From contig JAPLFH010000040.1 in the NCBI GenBank assembly GCA_026390815.1, forward strand, positions 1-64,000: 64,000 bases of DNA, written 5' to 3'. A program made the position numbers and the translations under genes. This document shows positions 25,113 to 35,400 of this stretch, one piece after another; the first letter of the stretch is position 1, and each line of letters opens with the position of its first letter. The notes under the pieces were generated by a model, which was not told the origin of the DNA, searched no databases, and worked only from the letters and a program-made list of their open reading frames with translations. The stretch comes from Ignavibacteriales bacterium (lineage in GTDB: Bacteria; Bacteroidota; Ignavibacteria; Ignavibacteriales; SURF-24).

Positions 25113-26588
25113 ATGAAATACACAGTTATTTTAAAACTTTTTTTAATAATGATGTTTAGCTCTCTTTCAGTTTTTGCGCAGCAATACGTATTAATTGGGT
25201 GGAATGATTTGGGAATGCATTGTTCCAATAAGAATTTTTCAAAAATTGTTGTACTTCCCCCTTACAATAATGTTCGTGCACAGTTGATAAGAAAAATACC
25301 AGGACAAAAACCGCAAGTTTTAACTGCAGGTTATACAATTGCATATTCTATTCCAGGTAATTCCTATTCTGTAGGGAAAACTAATTTTTGGACTTATGCC
25401 CAACAGCTCTTCAATCTTGCCCAACCATTAGCTGCAAATATTGGTCTTACTGGCAATGGTTTAACCGGCGTAATGAAAATTGATGGGAATAATTTTATAG
25501 CAACAGGAATTCCGATTACACCTTATCAGGATAAAGATCTTGTAAATGAAAATCCATATCAATTGATGCATATAGTCGCCAGGTTAAATAATAGTTCAAC
25601 TATACTTGCTACAACTGATTTTGTAATTCCTGTTAGCAATGAAATGAGTTGCATAAGTTCCGGCTGTCACTCATCAGAAACTCAAATACTAAATGAACAT
25701 GAAAGAGTAAATGGATTTAACAGGAATGGACCTGTACTTTGCGCTAAATGCCACGCCTCTAATGCTTTGGGAATGGCAGGAAATAGAGAAGCTAAATCTT
25801 TATCATTTCGTTTACATGAAAAGCACAAAGATCTTCTTGCTCTGAATTCAATGGCAACCTGTTATAAATGTCATCCCGGGGCTAAAACCCAATGTTTAAG
25901 AGATGTAATGCGAAATGGTAAAACAAAACAAATGATTTGTCAGGATTGCCATGGTAATATGAAGCAGGTAACCGAGTCAATTGAAAAGGGAAGAAGACCC
26001 TGGCTGGATGAACCTAAATGCGGAACTTGCCATGGTAGTAAATTTGCTGAGAATACAGGAAAACTTTTTAGAGAATCGAAAGGTCATGGCGGTCTTTACT
26101 GCTCTTCCTGCCATGGAAGTCCACATGCAATATATCCAACTTCACAACCGAACGACAATTTACAAAACATCCGGCTGCAAGGATTTGCTGGTACATTGAA
26201 GAAATGCGTGGTTTGCCATACTACCACACCTACAGGTGCAGGTCCACATGGAATATTAGCTTCTGCTAATGTTACTGCGCAAAATGATAATGAAAGTAAT
26301 ACTATCGAGACAAACAATTTATTAAATACTTTTGAGTTAAAGCAGAATTATCCTAATCCTTTTAATCCAACCACAAAAATAATTTATTCAATTCCAGTTG
26401 AAAGTTTTGTAACACTAAAAGTTTATGATTTGCAGGGTAAAGAAATATCCACGCTGGTAAGCAGCAAAGAAGATGCTGGAAGTTATGAAGCAATTTTTGA
26501 TGCGAGTAATTTGCCCAGCGGAGTTTACCTATATAGATTAGAGGCAGGAAGTTACAAGGAAACAAAAAAATTAATTTTGATGAGATAA
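25113..26588 (+). CDS. Secreted multihaem cytochrome c with type IX sorting domain
   Basis: 491 residues. A signal peptide (to about FAQQ) follows a strong ribosome site (AGGAGG). The N-terminal domain has GWNDLGMHCSNKNFSKIVVL, a motif I know from outer-surface cytochromes of metal-reducing bacteria. Six CxxCH haem sites follow (CAKCH, CYKCH, CQDCH, CGTCH, CSSCH, CVVCH), plus CISSGCH as a possible CX4CH site. The last 85 residues are a T9SS type A sorting domain beginning QNYPNPFNPTT and ending KKLILMR. The protein should be delivered across the outer membrane and anchored or released at the surface. Extracellular electron transfer is a fair inference. A terminator follows. Confidence 0.92.
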   Translation: MKYTVILKLFLIMMFSSLSVFAQQYVLIGWNDLGMHCSNKNFSKIVVLPPYNNVRAQLIRKIPGQKPQVLTAGYTIAYSIPGNSYSVGKTNFWTYAQQLFNLAQPLAANIGLTGNGLTGVMKIDGNNFIATGIPITPYQDKDLVNENPYQLMHIVARLNNSSTILATTDFVIPVSNEMSCISSGCHSSETQILNEHERVNGFNRNGPVLCAKCHASNALGMAGNREAKSLSFRLHEKHKDLLALNSMATCYKCHPGAKTQCLRDVMRNGKTKQMICQDCHGNMKQVTESIEKGRRPWLDEPKCGTCHGSKFAENTGKLFRESKGHGGLYCSSCHGSPHAIYPTSQPNDNLQNIRLQGFAGTLKKCVVCHTTTPTGAGPHGILASANVTAQNDNESNTIETNNLLNTFELKQNYPNPFNPTTKIIYSIPVESFVTLKVYDLQGKEISTLVSSKEDAGSYEAIFDASNLPSGVYLYRLEAGSYKETKKLILMR

Positions 26589-26629
26589 TTTATACCAAAT
26601 GTTTTAATCATTAAAACATTTATAGTTAT

Positions 26630-26660
26630 AAAAAAGGCGAGCATTTGACTCGCCTTTTTT
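26630..26660 (+). terminator. Rho-independent terminator after the multihaem cytochrome
   Basis: The stem AGGCGAG / CTCGCCT with a 7-base loop is flanked by A- and T-runs (AAAAA...TTTTTT), so it can act in either direction. It lies 42 bases after the cytochrome stop. A second, AT-only palindrome, GTTTTAAT-C-ATTAAAAC, sits at 26601-26617. Confidence 0.9.
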
Positions 26661-26695
26661 ATTATCTTGCAATAGTTAATTAAGAGGAGTTCAAA

Positions 26696-27058
26696 ATGCC
26701 AAAATTAATTATTTCACCAAACCGAATTGAAGCTGTGGGCAATAAACCCAAAATTATTGATGAATTTGTTGGAAGAGTAAACACTGCTACCAACGCTGTA
26801 AGTATTGCCAGAATGATTAGTCCTTCAGGATGGATAGAACCAAAACAAACTCCTGAGTTTGATGAGTATACGGTGGTCTTTAAAGGGATGCTGCGGGTTA
26901 CTTCGTGTGATGGTTCAATCGATGTTAAAGAAGGACAGACGATAATTGTTCCCAAAGGTAAATGGGTTCAATACAGCACACCGGCAGAGGACGGGGCAGA
27001 ATATATTGCTGTTTGTTTGCCTGCGTTTTCACCTATACTTGTTCATCGGGAAAGTTAA
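26696..27058 (+). CDS. Small cupin-domain protein
   Basis: 120 residues preceded by a GAGGAG ribosome site. The fold is a single cupin: DEYTVVFKGMLRVT and VKEGQTIIVPKGKWVQYS give the two motif regions, but the usual His pair of motif 1 is largely missing (Glu and Tyr instead), so metal binding is uncertain. It begins right after the terminator of the cytochrome gene. The next small gene starts 46 bases downstream, so they may be co-transcribed. Confidence 0.8.
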   Translation: MPKLIISPNRIEAVGNKPKIIDEFVGRVNTATNAVSIARMISPSGWIEPKQTPEFDEYTVVFKGMLRVTSCDGSIDVKEGQTIIVPKGKWVQYSTPAEDGAEYIAVCLPAFSPILVHRES

Positions 27059-27104
27059 ACGAAAAGTAAATTCATCTAAAGTATTTTTGATTGTTGGAGG
27101 TATT

Positions 27105-27386
27105 ATGGTTTATGGAACAGAAGCTGCCGTTGCTGCTAATGCAATTGCACAAGCAATTAAAGCATCCGGAGTAATTGTACATGTGGAACCCACCGAGTTT
27201 TTGCGTATTCTACAAAAAGGAAGAGGATTAGTTATTGTACAATCAACCGGCGGAATATTTAAAAAAAATTATCAATACCTTACCAGTTATAAAGGACTTG
27301 CGTTCTTTGCAAAATCTTCCAGTCCATTAATCTTACCTTCAGAATCCGAATTGATTGTTGCTGGTAAGATATGGATCCCCGGATAA
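27105..27386 (+). CDS. Hypothetical small protein
   Basis: 93 residues from the ATG at 27105, which has TTGGAGG 4 bases upstream; the frame extends further 5' but only across the cupin gene. No family is recognised. The sequence is rich in Val, Ile and Ala with a YGTEAAVAANAIAQAIKASG helix and alternating strands, suggesting a small alpha/beta fold. No signal peptide. Confidence 0.6.
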   Translation: MVYGTEAAVAANAIAQAIKASGVIVHVEPTEFLRILQKGRGLVIVQSTGGIFKKNYQYLTSYKGLAFFAKSSSPLILPSESELIVAGKIWIPG

Positions 27387-27550
27387 AATCTTTTCTTCTA
27401 AAAAGAATTCTTGTCTGGCTAAGAAGCCAATCTTTTGAAAATAAGAATTTAAATAATGTACTATTTCTGCGGTAACTTTTCTAAACGGGTTGTAATTTTA
27501 AGTGGAAATTGGTTCAAGACAGTTCATGGATTTTTACATTTTTGAAAATG

Positions 27551-28573
27551 TTAGAATACTCCAGCGATATTTTCTCCGCACTTAAAACATTTTCCATTAA
27601 GCAATTTATTATTTAATACGCTGTGCCAATCACGTTTTATTAATTCAGTCTTGCAGGATGGACAAAAAGTTGTTTGTCCTTCTATGTTGTGAACATTTCC
27701 TACATAGCAATATTTTATTCCGGTAGCGATGGCAATGCTTCTTGCCATATCTAAAGTTTTCCCCGGAGTGCGGATATTATTTATCATCTTAAAATCGGGA
27801 TGGAATGCTGTGAAGTGAAGAGGAACCGAATCGCCAAGGTTCTTCAAAATCCAATCGCACATTTGTTTTATTTCATCCAGTAAATCATTTTCATCAGGAA
27901 TTAGTAAGGTTGTAATCTCAAACCAAATTTCAGTTTCATTCTTAAGCCATACTAAAGTATCAAGAACATCGTTCAGATGAGAGAAAGTAAGTTTATGATA
28001 GAAATTTTCTGTGAATGCTTTCAAATCCACATTGGCTGCATCAATATACTTGTAAACATCTTTTCGTGCTTCTTTATCGATATATCCGGCAGTAACCATT
28101 ACAGAATGAATTCCTTCTTCACGGGCAATCCTGGAAATATCAACAACATACTCACCAAAAATTGTTGGATCATTATAAGTAAATGCGATGGAAGGAGTAT
28201 TATACTTTTTTGCCAACTCAACAACTTGTTCGGGAGAAGCTTCAAGTGAATTTAAATCATCGAGCCGTGCTTTACTTATCGACCAATTTTGGCAGAACTT
28301 GCATCCAAGATTGCATCCGGCAGTTCCAAAACTAAGTATTGTTGTACCAGGATAAAAATGGCTCAACGGTTTTTTCTCGATTGGATCAATTCCAAATCCG
28401 GTTGGTCTGCCATATCCTAAAGAGTATAGCTTACCATCAATATTTTTTCTAATGAAACAGAAACCCGCCTGCCCATTGCCGATGGTGCAATACCGGGGGC
28501 AAAGAGTACAAAGAATTTTTTCATTCTCTGTTTGTTCCCACCACTTAGCGAGTTTAAATGTTTCTGCGTCCAT
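27551..28573 (-). CDS. amrS: AmrS-type radical SAM protein (AmmeMemoRadiSam family)
   Basis: 340 residues. The radical SAM triad CNLGCKFCQNW is present, with an N-terminal CTLCPRYC site, the motif FTYNDPTIFGEY, and a C-terminal zinc-ribbon (CPSC and CFKC). This architecture matches AmrS of the AmmeMemoRadiSam set. The usual partners (AMMECR1 and Memo domains) are not in the window. The start abuts the end of the Lon-like gene with no gap (28573/28574), so the two are probably one transcript. The reaction is unknown. Confidence 0.88.
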   Translation of the reverse strand: MDAETFKLAKWWEQTENEKILCTLCPRYCTIGNGQAGFCFIRKNIDGKLYSLGYGRPTGFGIDPIEKKPLSHFYPGTTILSFGTAGCNLGCKFCQNWSISKARLDDLNSLEASPEQVVELAKKYNTPSIAFTYNDPTIFGEYVVDISRIAREEGIHSVMVTAGYIDKEARKDVYKYIDAANVDLKAFTENFYHKLTFSHLNDVLDTLVWLKNETEIWFEITTLLIPDENDLLDEIKQMCDWILKNLGDSVPLHFTAFHPDFKMINNIRTPGKTLDMARSIAIATGIKYCYVGNVHNIEGQTTFCPSCKTELIKRDWHSVLNNKLLNGKCFKCGENIAGVF

Positions 28574-31039
28574 TTATTTTTTCTTTGCCGGATGATTTTT
28601 ATCCGAATTATTGGAGTTCTTTTTTTTCACTTTTGTACGCTGGTGCAAAAGTTTAAGTTTACTTTCCACCATTCCAAAAATTGTTCTGGCTTGATAGCTT
28701 CCATTTGCCAATTTCTTTCCAGCTTTAACTCCTGTTAAAATTTCAATTGCTTCTTCAATTCTGGAAATTGGATAAACATGAAAATCCCCTTTTTTAACAG
28801 CTTCAATTACTTTATCATTCAACATCAAATTTTTTACATTCTGAAATGGAATTATTACTCCATGTTTCTTATCCAATCCGCGCGCTTTACAAACATCAAA
28901 ATAACCTTCAATCTTTTCATTAACACCACCAATCGGTTGTACATCTCCTTTCTGATTTACCGATCCAGTAATTGCTAATGATTGCTTAATTGGAATCTCC
29001 GCCAGAGTAGAAAGTAAAACACAAATTTCCGCACATGAAGCGCTGTCGCCGTCAATCATTCCATAACCTTGTTCAAAAACCAAGCTTGCGGAAAAGGAAA
29101 GCGGTGTTTTTTGTCCAAACGTTTCTCTAAAGTAACCGGAAATAATCAACATTCCTTTGTTATGTGTATTTCCGCTTAGCCCTGCTTCTCGATCAACATT
29201 AATAATGTTTCCAATTCCAAGCGAAACAGTTGCAGTAATCCTTGTCGGTTTACCAAATGAATAATAATCTGTTCCGTAAACTGCCAGCCCGTTTACCTGT
29301 CCTATGCGTTCACCATCAGTGTCAATCAAAAGTTCATTATCCTTAATCATTTCAGAAATTTTTGATTCATATAAACTATGCCGGTCCCGTGCGGAGTTAT
29401 AGGCCTGTTGGACATGATATCCTGAAACAAGTTTGCTTCCGTTATCGCCCGCCCAAAAATTAGCTTCACGTAAAAGATCTGCAATAAAAGAAAATCTTGT
29501 TGTTAATTTAGTTTTATTGTCAGCATAACGCGAAGCATATTCAAGCACTTTGGCAATAGCATCTTTGTCAAATTCCATTAGTTTTTCGTTTTCAATTATT
29601 TTTTTTACAACTTTAATGTACTGCTCCAGATTTTTTTCATTGCGATTCATCTCATAATCAAAATCCGATTTTATCTTAAACAATTTTTTAAAATCGTCTT
29701 CATAAGAAGCAAGAATTGAGTAAAGGTAACTGCTGCCGATAAAAATTATTTTGGTGTTTACTTCAATTGGTTCTGGTTTTAGTATGGATGGTGAAAACTG
29801 GTAATAACTTACAAAATCCTGAATCTCAAGTAAACTATATAGCAATACGCGTTTCAGCGCTTTCCATACACCTGGTTCCTGTATTGCGTCTGATGCGTTC
29901 AGAACTAAATATCCGCCATTAGCTTTTAGGATTGAGCCAGCTTTAATTCTTGTAAAATCAGAATACCATCCTCCTTTGCCATCAGAAAATTTTTCAATCG
30001 TTCCAAAAATATTATTGTAGGACGGTGTTGTTTCTATAATGATCGGGCATTCAACTACATTGGAATTATCCAAAATTATATTTACCTCATACTCCTTAAA
30101 GTAATCTATTATTATTCCTTCCTCTGTCTGTTCAGTTTTTGGCTTAGCTCCTTTGAATACATCCAGCGTTTCGAAAATATTATTTTCAACCTGCTCAAGG
30201 TAAAGTTTAATTTTTTCGTCTTTATATTTTTCTTTTAAACTGCCTATTGCTGCAACTATAACTACTCTAACAGTTTTCTTTTCCAAGTTCTGCAATTTGG
30301 ATTGATAATCCTGGCTAAGTTGTAAACCTTGCCGGAAGATTCCCTGCAACTCTTCCTGGTACACAACAAACTTCTGAGTAATTTCCGCCGCTTTTTCTTT
30401 ATTTATTTTTCCTAATCTAACCTGTTCCTCAATCTGTTGAATAAGTACAGGTTGATTATCTATTACCGGAACAATTTCCGGGCGGGATAGCTCGCCAACC
30501 TTAACCTGTCCAATAGAAAAATTTTCCGTCTTTAATTTTTCTTCAAAGGAAACCATTAATTCATTTTCTTTTTTACTGAACTCAGATACTATTTTTTTCT
30601 TTTCATTTTTAAAAGGATCACCTTCCAGTACCTGGGGAATTTTAGTTTGCAAATATTGAATTGTAGAAATTAAATCCCGCTTAAACTTGATTGCATCACC
30701 GGCAGTAAAAACAATCAATATTGGTTCGCTGTCATTTTCAAAATTATTAACATATGCATAATCGTAAAGTGTTGGGCACTGAGGTCGAATTGTTTCTAAC
30801 ATTTGCTTTACAGTGGTTGCTTTGCCAGTGCCGGATAATCCGGTTATGAAAATATTGTAACCTGGGCTCCATAATGCCACACCAACTTTAAGTGCTTTAA
30901 GAGCGCGCTCCTGCCCAATAATTTCCTGGATGGATGGTACGTTTGATGTGGATTTGAAATTAATAAATTTCGGTTCACATTTTTGTTTTAATTCGCCGAT
31001 AGTAAGTTCATTATGTTTAGCGGATTTTAAATGATTCAT
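28574..31039 (-). CDS. Lon-like ATP-dependent protease (AAA_32/LonC-B type)
   Basis: 821 residues. An N-terminal ATPase with Walker A GLSGTGKATT is followed by a long coiled inserted region (about 150-290), then a Lon-type protease domain. Its catalytic Ser lies in GDSASCAE and its Lys in GGVNEKIEGY. The ITGSVNQKGDVQPIGG strand is typical of this family. It is distinct from canonical LonA, lacking the LAN N-domain. Coupling to the radical SAM gene is tight. Likely cytoplasmic protein quality control. Confidence 0.9.
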   Translation of the reverse strand: MNHLKSAKHNELTIGELKQKCEPKFINFKSTSNVPSIQEIIGQERALKALKVGVALWSPGYNIFITGLSGTGKATTVKQMLETIRPQCPTLYDYAYVNNFENDSEPILIVFTAGDAIKFKRDLISTIQYLQTKIPQVLEGDPFKNEKKKIVSEFSKKENELMVSFEEKLKTENFSIGQVKVGELSRPEIVPVIDNQPVLIQQIEEQVRLGKINKEKAAEITQKFVVYQEELQGIFRQGLQLSQDYQSKLQNLEKKTVRVVIVAAIGSLKEKYKDEKIKLYLEQVENNIFETLDVFKGAKPKTEQTEEGIIIDYFKEYEVNIILDNSNVVECPIIIETTPSYNNIFGTIEKFSDGKGGWYSDFTRIKAGSILKANGGYLVLNASDAIQEPGVWKALKRVLLYSLLEIQDFVSYYQFSPSILKPEPIEVNTKIIFIGSSYLYSILASYEDDFKKLFKIKSDFDYEMNRNEKNLEQYIKVVKKIIENEKLMEFDKDAIAKVLEYASRYADNKTKLTTRFSFIADLLREANFWAGDNGSKLVSGYHVQQAYNSARDRHSLYESKISEMIKDNELLIDTDGERIGQVNGLAVYGTDYYSFGKPTRITATVSLGIGNIINVDREAGLSGNTHNKGMLIISGYFRETFGQKTPLSFSASLVFEQGYGMIDGDSASCAEICVLLSTLAEIPIKQSLAITGSVNQKGDVQPIGGVNEKIEGYFDVCKARGLDKKHGVIIPFQNVKNLMLNDKVIEAVKKGDFHVYPISRIEEAIEILTGVKAGKKLANGSYQARTIFGMVESKLKLLHQRTKVKKKNSNNSDKNHPAKKK

Positions 31040-31345
31040 AAAATTTCCCTATGATAAGTGTAGAAAATCCTGATTCTAAAATAAACAATAACTAACAATA
31101 ATTAAATTGAAGATTAGATATTCATATTCAGGACAAGCCGGAGCCAAAAGAATGACAAACTTACTAATTGTTTCACTTATCTTAATAGAAACGCGGAGGT
31201 TAAATTGTTAGATTGTTAAATTGCTTAAGCTAAAGATACATTTTCAAAACAATTCAACAATTGAACAATAGTAAGCCAGAGAAAGCTAAACTGCCAAATA
31301 TTTAGTAAATTATAACAGGAAATAATTCATACGAAAGGAAATAAT
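31040..31345. promoter_or_regulatory. Divergent intergenic region
   Basis: 306 bases between the Lon-like gene (minus) and the DUF2911 gene (plus). AT-rich with short repeats of the TTGTTAAATTG / CAATTGAACAAT type near 31204-31270, but no element I can name. It must carry both promoters. An AAAGGAAATAAT ribosome site lies at its right edge. Confidence 0.4.
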
Positions 31346-32206
31346 ATGTACAAATTGGGTATTCAAAAATATTTATTTGCACTGCTTTTAATTTTATTTG
31401 CAAATGTAAGCGCTCAACTTGAATTGCCAAGAATCAGCCAGAAAGCTTCAGTTATGCAGCGGATCGGTTTAACAGATGTTACTATCAATTATAGTAGACC
31501 AAATGTTAAGGGAAGAGTTATTTGGGGCGATCTTGTCCCATTCAACCAGGTTTGGCGCAACGGTGCAGATGAAGCAACTACAATTTCTTTTAGTGAAGAT
31601 GTAATTGTTAATGGAAATAAAATAATTGCCGGCAAGTATGGATTGTTTACAATTCCTACGAAGGATTATTGGATTGTTGTAATAAACTCTGTAGCAAAGC
31701 AGTGGGGTGCATTTAATTACGACAGCACCAAAGATGTGGTTCGTTTTAAAGTTAAACCTTCAGAAAATCGTTTTTTAGAATCGATGACTTTTTATTTTTC
31801 GGATGTTACTACAAATAGTGCAACTGTTAATCTTGCCTGGGAAAAATTGAAGGTATCTTTTAATCTTTTAGTTAATACTGATTCTTTAGCTTATGATAAT
31901 ATTAAAAAAGCAATTGACGAAGTTAAACCAGATGACTGGGTAACTTTTGCCGCATCTGCTAATTATGCCGCCGATAATGATGTGCATTTAGTTGAAGCAA
32001 TGGATTGGATAGAGAAATCAATTGCTATGAAAGGAACATATTACAATTATTTTGTTAAGGCTAAGCTGCTTGGAAAGAAAGGACAAATTAAAGAAGCCAT
32101 TAAGTTGATTAACAAATCGCGCGAACTTGGTAAGAATGATAAAGAGTTTAAAACATTTTCTCCACTGGTTAGTAAGTTAGAGAATGAATTAAAAAGTAAG
32201 AAGTGA
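31346..32206 (+). CDS. Secreted DUF2911 protein with helical C-terminus
   Basis: 286 residues with a signal peptide (LLILFANVSAQ). The DUF2911 domain is clear: INYSRPNVKGRVIWGDLVP, VWRNGADEATTI, and AGKYGLFTIP. The C-terminal 90 residues look like TPR helices (YFVKAKLLGKKGQIKEAIKL). Such proteins are common and uncharacterised in Bacteroidota and relatives. Its function is unknown. It stands alone. Confidence 0.87.
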   Translation: MYKLGIQKYLFALLLILFANVSAQLELPRISQKASVMQRIGLTDVTINYSRPNVKGRVIWGDLVPFNQVWRNGADEATTISFSEDVIVNGNKIIAGKYGLFTIPTKDYWIVVINSVAKQWGAFNYDSTKDVVRFKVKPSENRFLESMTFYFSDVTTNSATVNLAWEKLKVSFNLLVNTDSLAYDNIKKAIDEVKPDDWVTFAASANYAADNDVHLVEAMDWIEKSIAMKGTYYNYFVKAKLLGKKGQIKEAIKLINKSRELGKNDKEFKTFSPLVSKLENELKSKK

Positions 32207-32210
32207 TTTT

Positions 32211-32297
32211 GTGGTTCGACTCCCTGTCTGCTCGATAGGCAGGTACTCACCACGATAAAAATAGCATTCTGCAACAACCTAGTAGGTAGGGGGAGTC
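32211..32297. repeat. Palindromic intergenic repeat element
   Basis: Nested inverted repeats follow the DUF2911 gene. There is an outer GTGGT (32211) with ACCAC (32249-32253), an inner CCTGTCT (32223-32229) with AGGCAGG (32237-32243, one wobble), and a wider GACTCCC (32218) with GGGAGTC (32291-32297). The CCTGYCT...AGGCAGG core resembles dispersed palindromes seen in many genomes of this group. It may also end transcription. Confidence 0.55.
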
Positions 32298-32459
32298 TAA
32301 AATTATTTAAATGAATTCCTGTTGGAGTTTATCATAACGAAAAGTCGGGACTGGAATAACAAGTCGATTTTTTTTGAACTCTTTAATAATAACTTAATTA
32401 GAAATTAACGTAGATATTTCTTTTATTTCATCCAGCTTTTAACAATAGATTGCATAATA

Positions 32460-35400
32460 ATGTCAGTTTATAAATCTCTCGGTATTTGTGTCGGTGCATC
32501 CACAATTTCTGCGGTCTACGCAAGTAAACAGCACAATTCTATAACTGTAGATTCCGCAAAAAGTTTTACTCATAATGGCAATCCGCAAGAAGTACTTGTG
32601 AAAATTCTCGAAAGCATTTCAGATCAAAAAATTACTATTACCGGAAAGAAGTACAGAAAATTTCTAAATCTCACTTCAATATCAGAAGCTGAAGCAATTG
32701 AATTTGCACTTGAAAATCAGAAACTATCAGCCGATTTAATAATTAGTGCTGGTGGAGAAAATTTTATTGTTTATTCATTAGACAAAGAAAATAAAATCGC
32801 GAAAGTTTCTACCGGAAATAAATGTGCATCAGGTACCGGGGAATTTTTTCTGCAGCAGATTAAACGGATGGATTTAAGTATTGAAGAAGCTGTAAAGTTT
32901 GGAGTAAAGGGAGAACCATACAATATCTCCGGCAGATGCTCTGTATTCTGTAAATCGGATTGCACCCACGCATTGAACAAAGGAATTCCTAAAGAAAATG
33001 TTATTGCCGGCTTATCTAAAATGATGGCACAAAAGATAATTGAACTTACCTCCAAGATACCGCATAAATCTGCGATATTGATTGGCGGAACAACAAAGAA
33101 TAAAGCAATGCTCCGCTTTCTTAAAGAACATTTTGAAAATGTATTAATTCCGGAAGAAGCGCCATATTTTGAAGCCCTTGGTGCGGCAGTATTTGCGTTG
33201 AAGAATGATACAATTAAATATGAAATGGAAAATCTTTTCATTGACGGACATTCGGCTTTTTCTTTCCATAAACCGTTGAACGCATTTACTTCAATGGTTC
33301 ACTTTAAAGAAATGAAAAGAGAAATACCTGTAGAAAATGACGTTTGTATTATTGGTCTGGATGTTGGCTCAACAACAACTAAAACAATTCTGCTTAGATT
33401 AAATGATAATTCTATTTTAGCATCTGAGTACTTAAGAACAAACGGAGATCCGGTTAAAGCATCGATAGAATGCTATAAAAGTTTGAAAAGCCAATTGCAA
33501 GTACCGGTAAAAATAGTTGGACTCGGTGTAACAGGTTCAGGTCGTCAAATTGCAGGATTACACGCTCTTACAAAAGGAATTATAAATGAAATAATTGCGC
33601 ATGCCACCGCAACAATTTATTTTGATAAAGATGTCGATACGATTTTTGAAATCGGTGGACAGGATGCTAAATATACTTACATTACTTCGGGGATCGCCTC
33701 AGACTATGCAATGAATGAAGCTTGCTCTGCTGGTACCGGATCCTTTCTTGAAGAAGCAGCTAATGAATCGCTTCATATAGATTATGAAGAGATTGGCAGT
33801 ATTGCGTTGCTGGCAGACAGACCTCCGAATTTTAATGATCAATGTGCAGCATTCATTAGTAGTGATATTAAGAATGCGTTGCACGAAGGATTATCGAAAG
33901 AGAATATAGTTGCCGGTTTAGTTTATTCAATTTGCATGAATTATAATAACCGCGTAAAAGGAAATCGTCCTGTTGGTAAAAAAGTTTTTATGCAGGGTGG
34001 AGTTTGTTACAACAAAGCTGTGCCAGTTGCAATGGCGGCATTAACAGGAAAAGAAATTATTGTTCCCCCTGAGCCCGGTTTAATGGGCGCATTTGGTGTT
34101 GCATTGGAAATTAAAAATCGTTTAGAACTGGGATTGATTAAAGAAAATACTTTTAATCTTGATGAGCTAATTAACAGGCAGGTAGAATACGAAAACTCAT
34201 TTGTTTGTGCCGGTGGTGCCGAAAAATGCGATAGAAAATGCGGAGTATCTTTAATTAAAATTGAAGGAAAAAAATATCCTTTCGGCGGAGCCTGCAACAA
34301 GTATTACAATCTTCAACTTGATATTAATCCTTCTTCCAAAGAAAATGATCTGGTAAAACTTCGCCAACATTTGGTTTACGAAAAATACATTCATCCAATT
34401 GAATTAGAAGATAATGCTCCGACAATCGGAATTTCAAAATCATTTCTGACGAATACACTTTATCCGTTGTACTACAATTTCTTTACGCAACTTGGATTTA
34501 GAATTATCCTTGGCAGCGATGCCAAACCAAATGGAATAGACAAAAAGGAATCGACATTCTGTTACCCGGCAGAACTTGCGCATGGATTTTTCCAGGATTT
34601 AATTGATAAAAAACCGGATTATATTTTTCTTCCGCACATAAGTGAGATTCAAAATCAGGATTCCAATTCACAGAAAAAAACCTGCGTGCTGCTTCAATCA
34701 GAAAGTTACTATCTACAAACCACGTTTAAAGATGAGTTAAAAGGAATCAAAATTCTTTCTCCGGTATTAAATTTTTCCGCTGGTTATGAAAGTGAAAAGA
34801 ACAAATTTATTACTTTAGCCGTTGAGTTAGCTAAAGATAAAGTAACTGCTTCAGCCGCATTTGATTTTGCAGTTGATAATTTAATGATGATGTTAAGCGA
34901 ATTCAAACAAATCGGCAAAAATTTTCTTGCAAAGCTGGAAGAAGATCCGGAAAGATTTGCCGTTGTATTATTTGGCAGGAGCTATAACGCTTTTGCAAAG
35001 GAAGCCAATCTGGGAATTCCGCAAAAGTTTGCTTCAAGAAATTTTGAAATTATTCCGCATGATTTTCTTCCAACGGAAGAACTGGAAAGTTATCAGCATA
35101 TGTATTGGGGTTTAGGGCAGCAGGTGCTTAAAACTGCGCGATTTGTTAAAAGCCATCCGCAATTGTTTGGTGCATTTATTACAAACTTTAGCTGTGGTCC
35201 GGATTCGTTCATCATTGGTTACTTCCGAAATATTATGGGAAAGAAACCATCACTTACACTTGAGCTGGACAGCCACTCTGCTGATGCAGGAATCAATACA
35301 AGAATTGAAGCTGCGATTGATATAATAAAAAGTTACCGCGAACTGAACAAAGACAAAATTGAAGTAGAAAGTCATAATGATTTTATTCCACTGCGAATTA

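Noticed and set aside
26946-27104. Longer form of the small protein at 27105 starting inside the cupin gene
   Set aside because: It overlaps the cupin in another frame, and the ATG at 27105 has a good ribosome site.
32211-32253. tRNA gene fragment (GGTTCGACTCC resembles a T-loop)
   Set aside because: The flanking bases form nested palindromes and cannot make an acceptor stem or anticodon arm; a dispersed repeat is a better reading.
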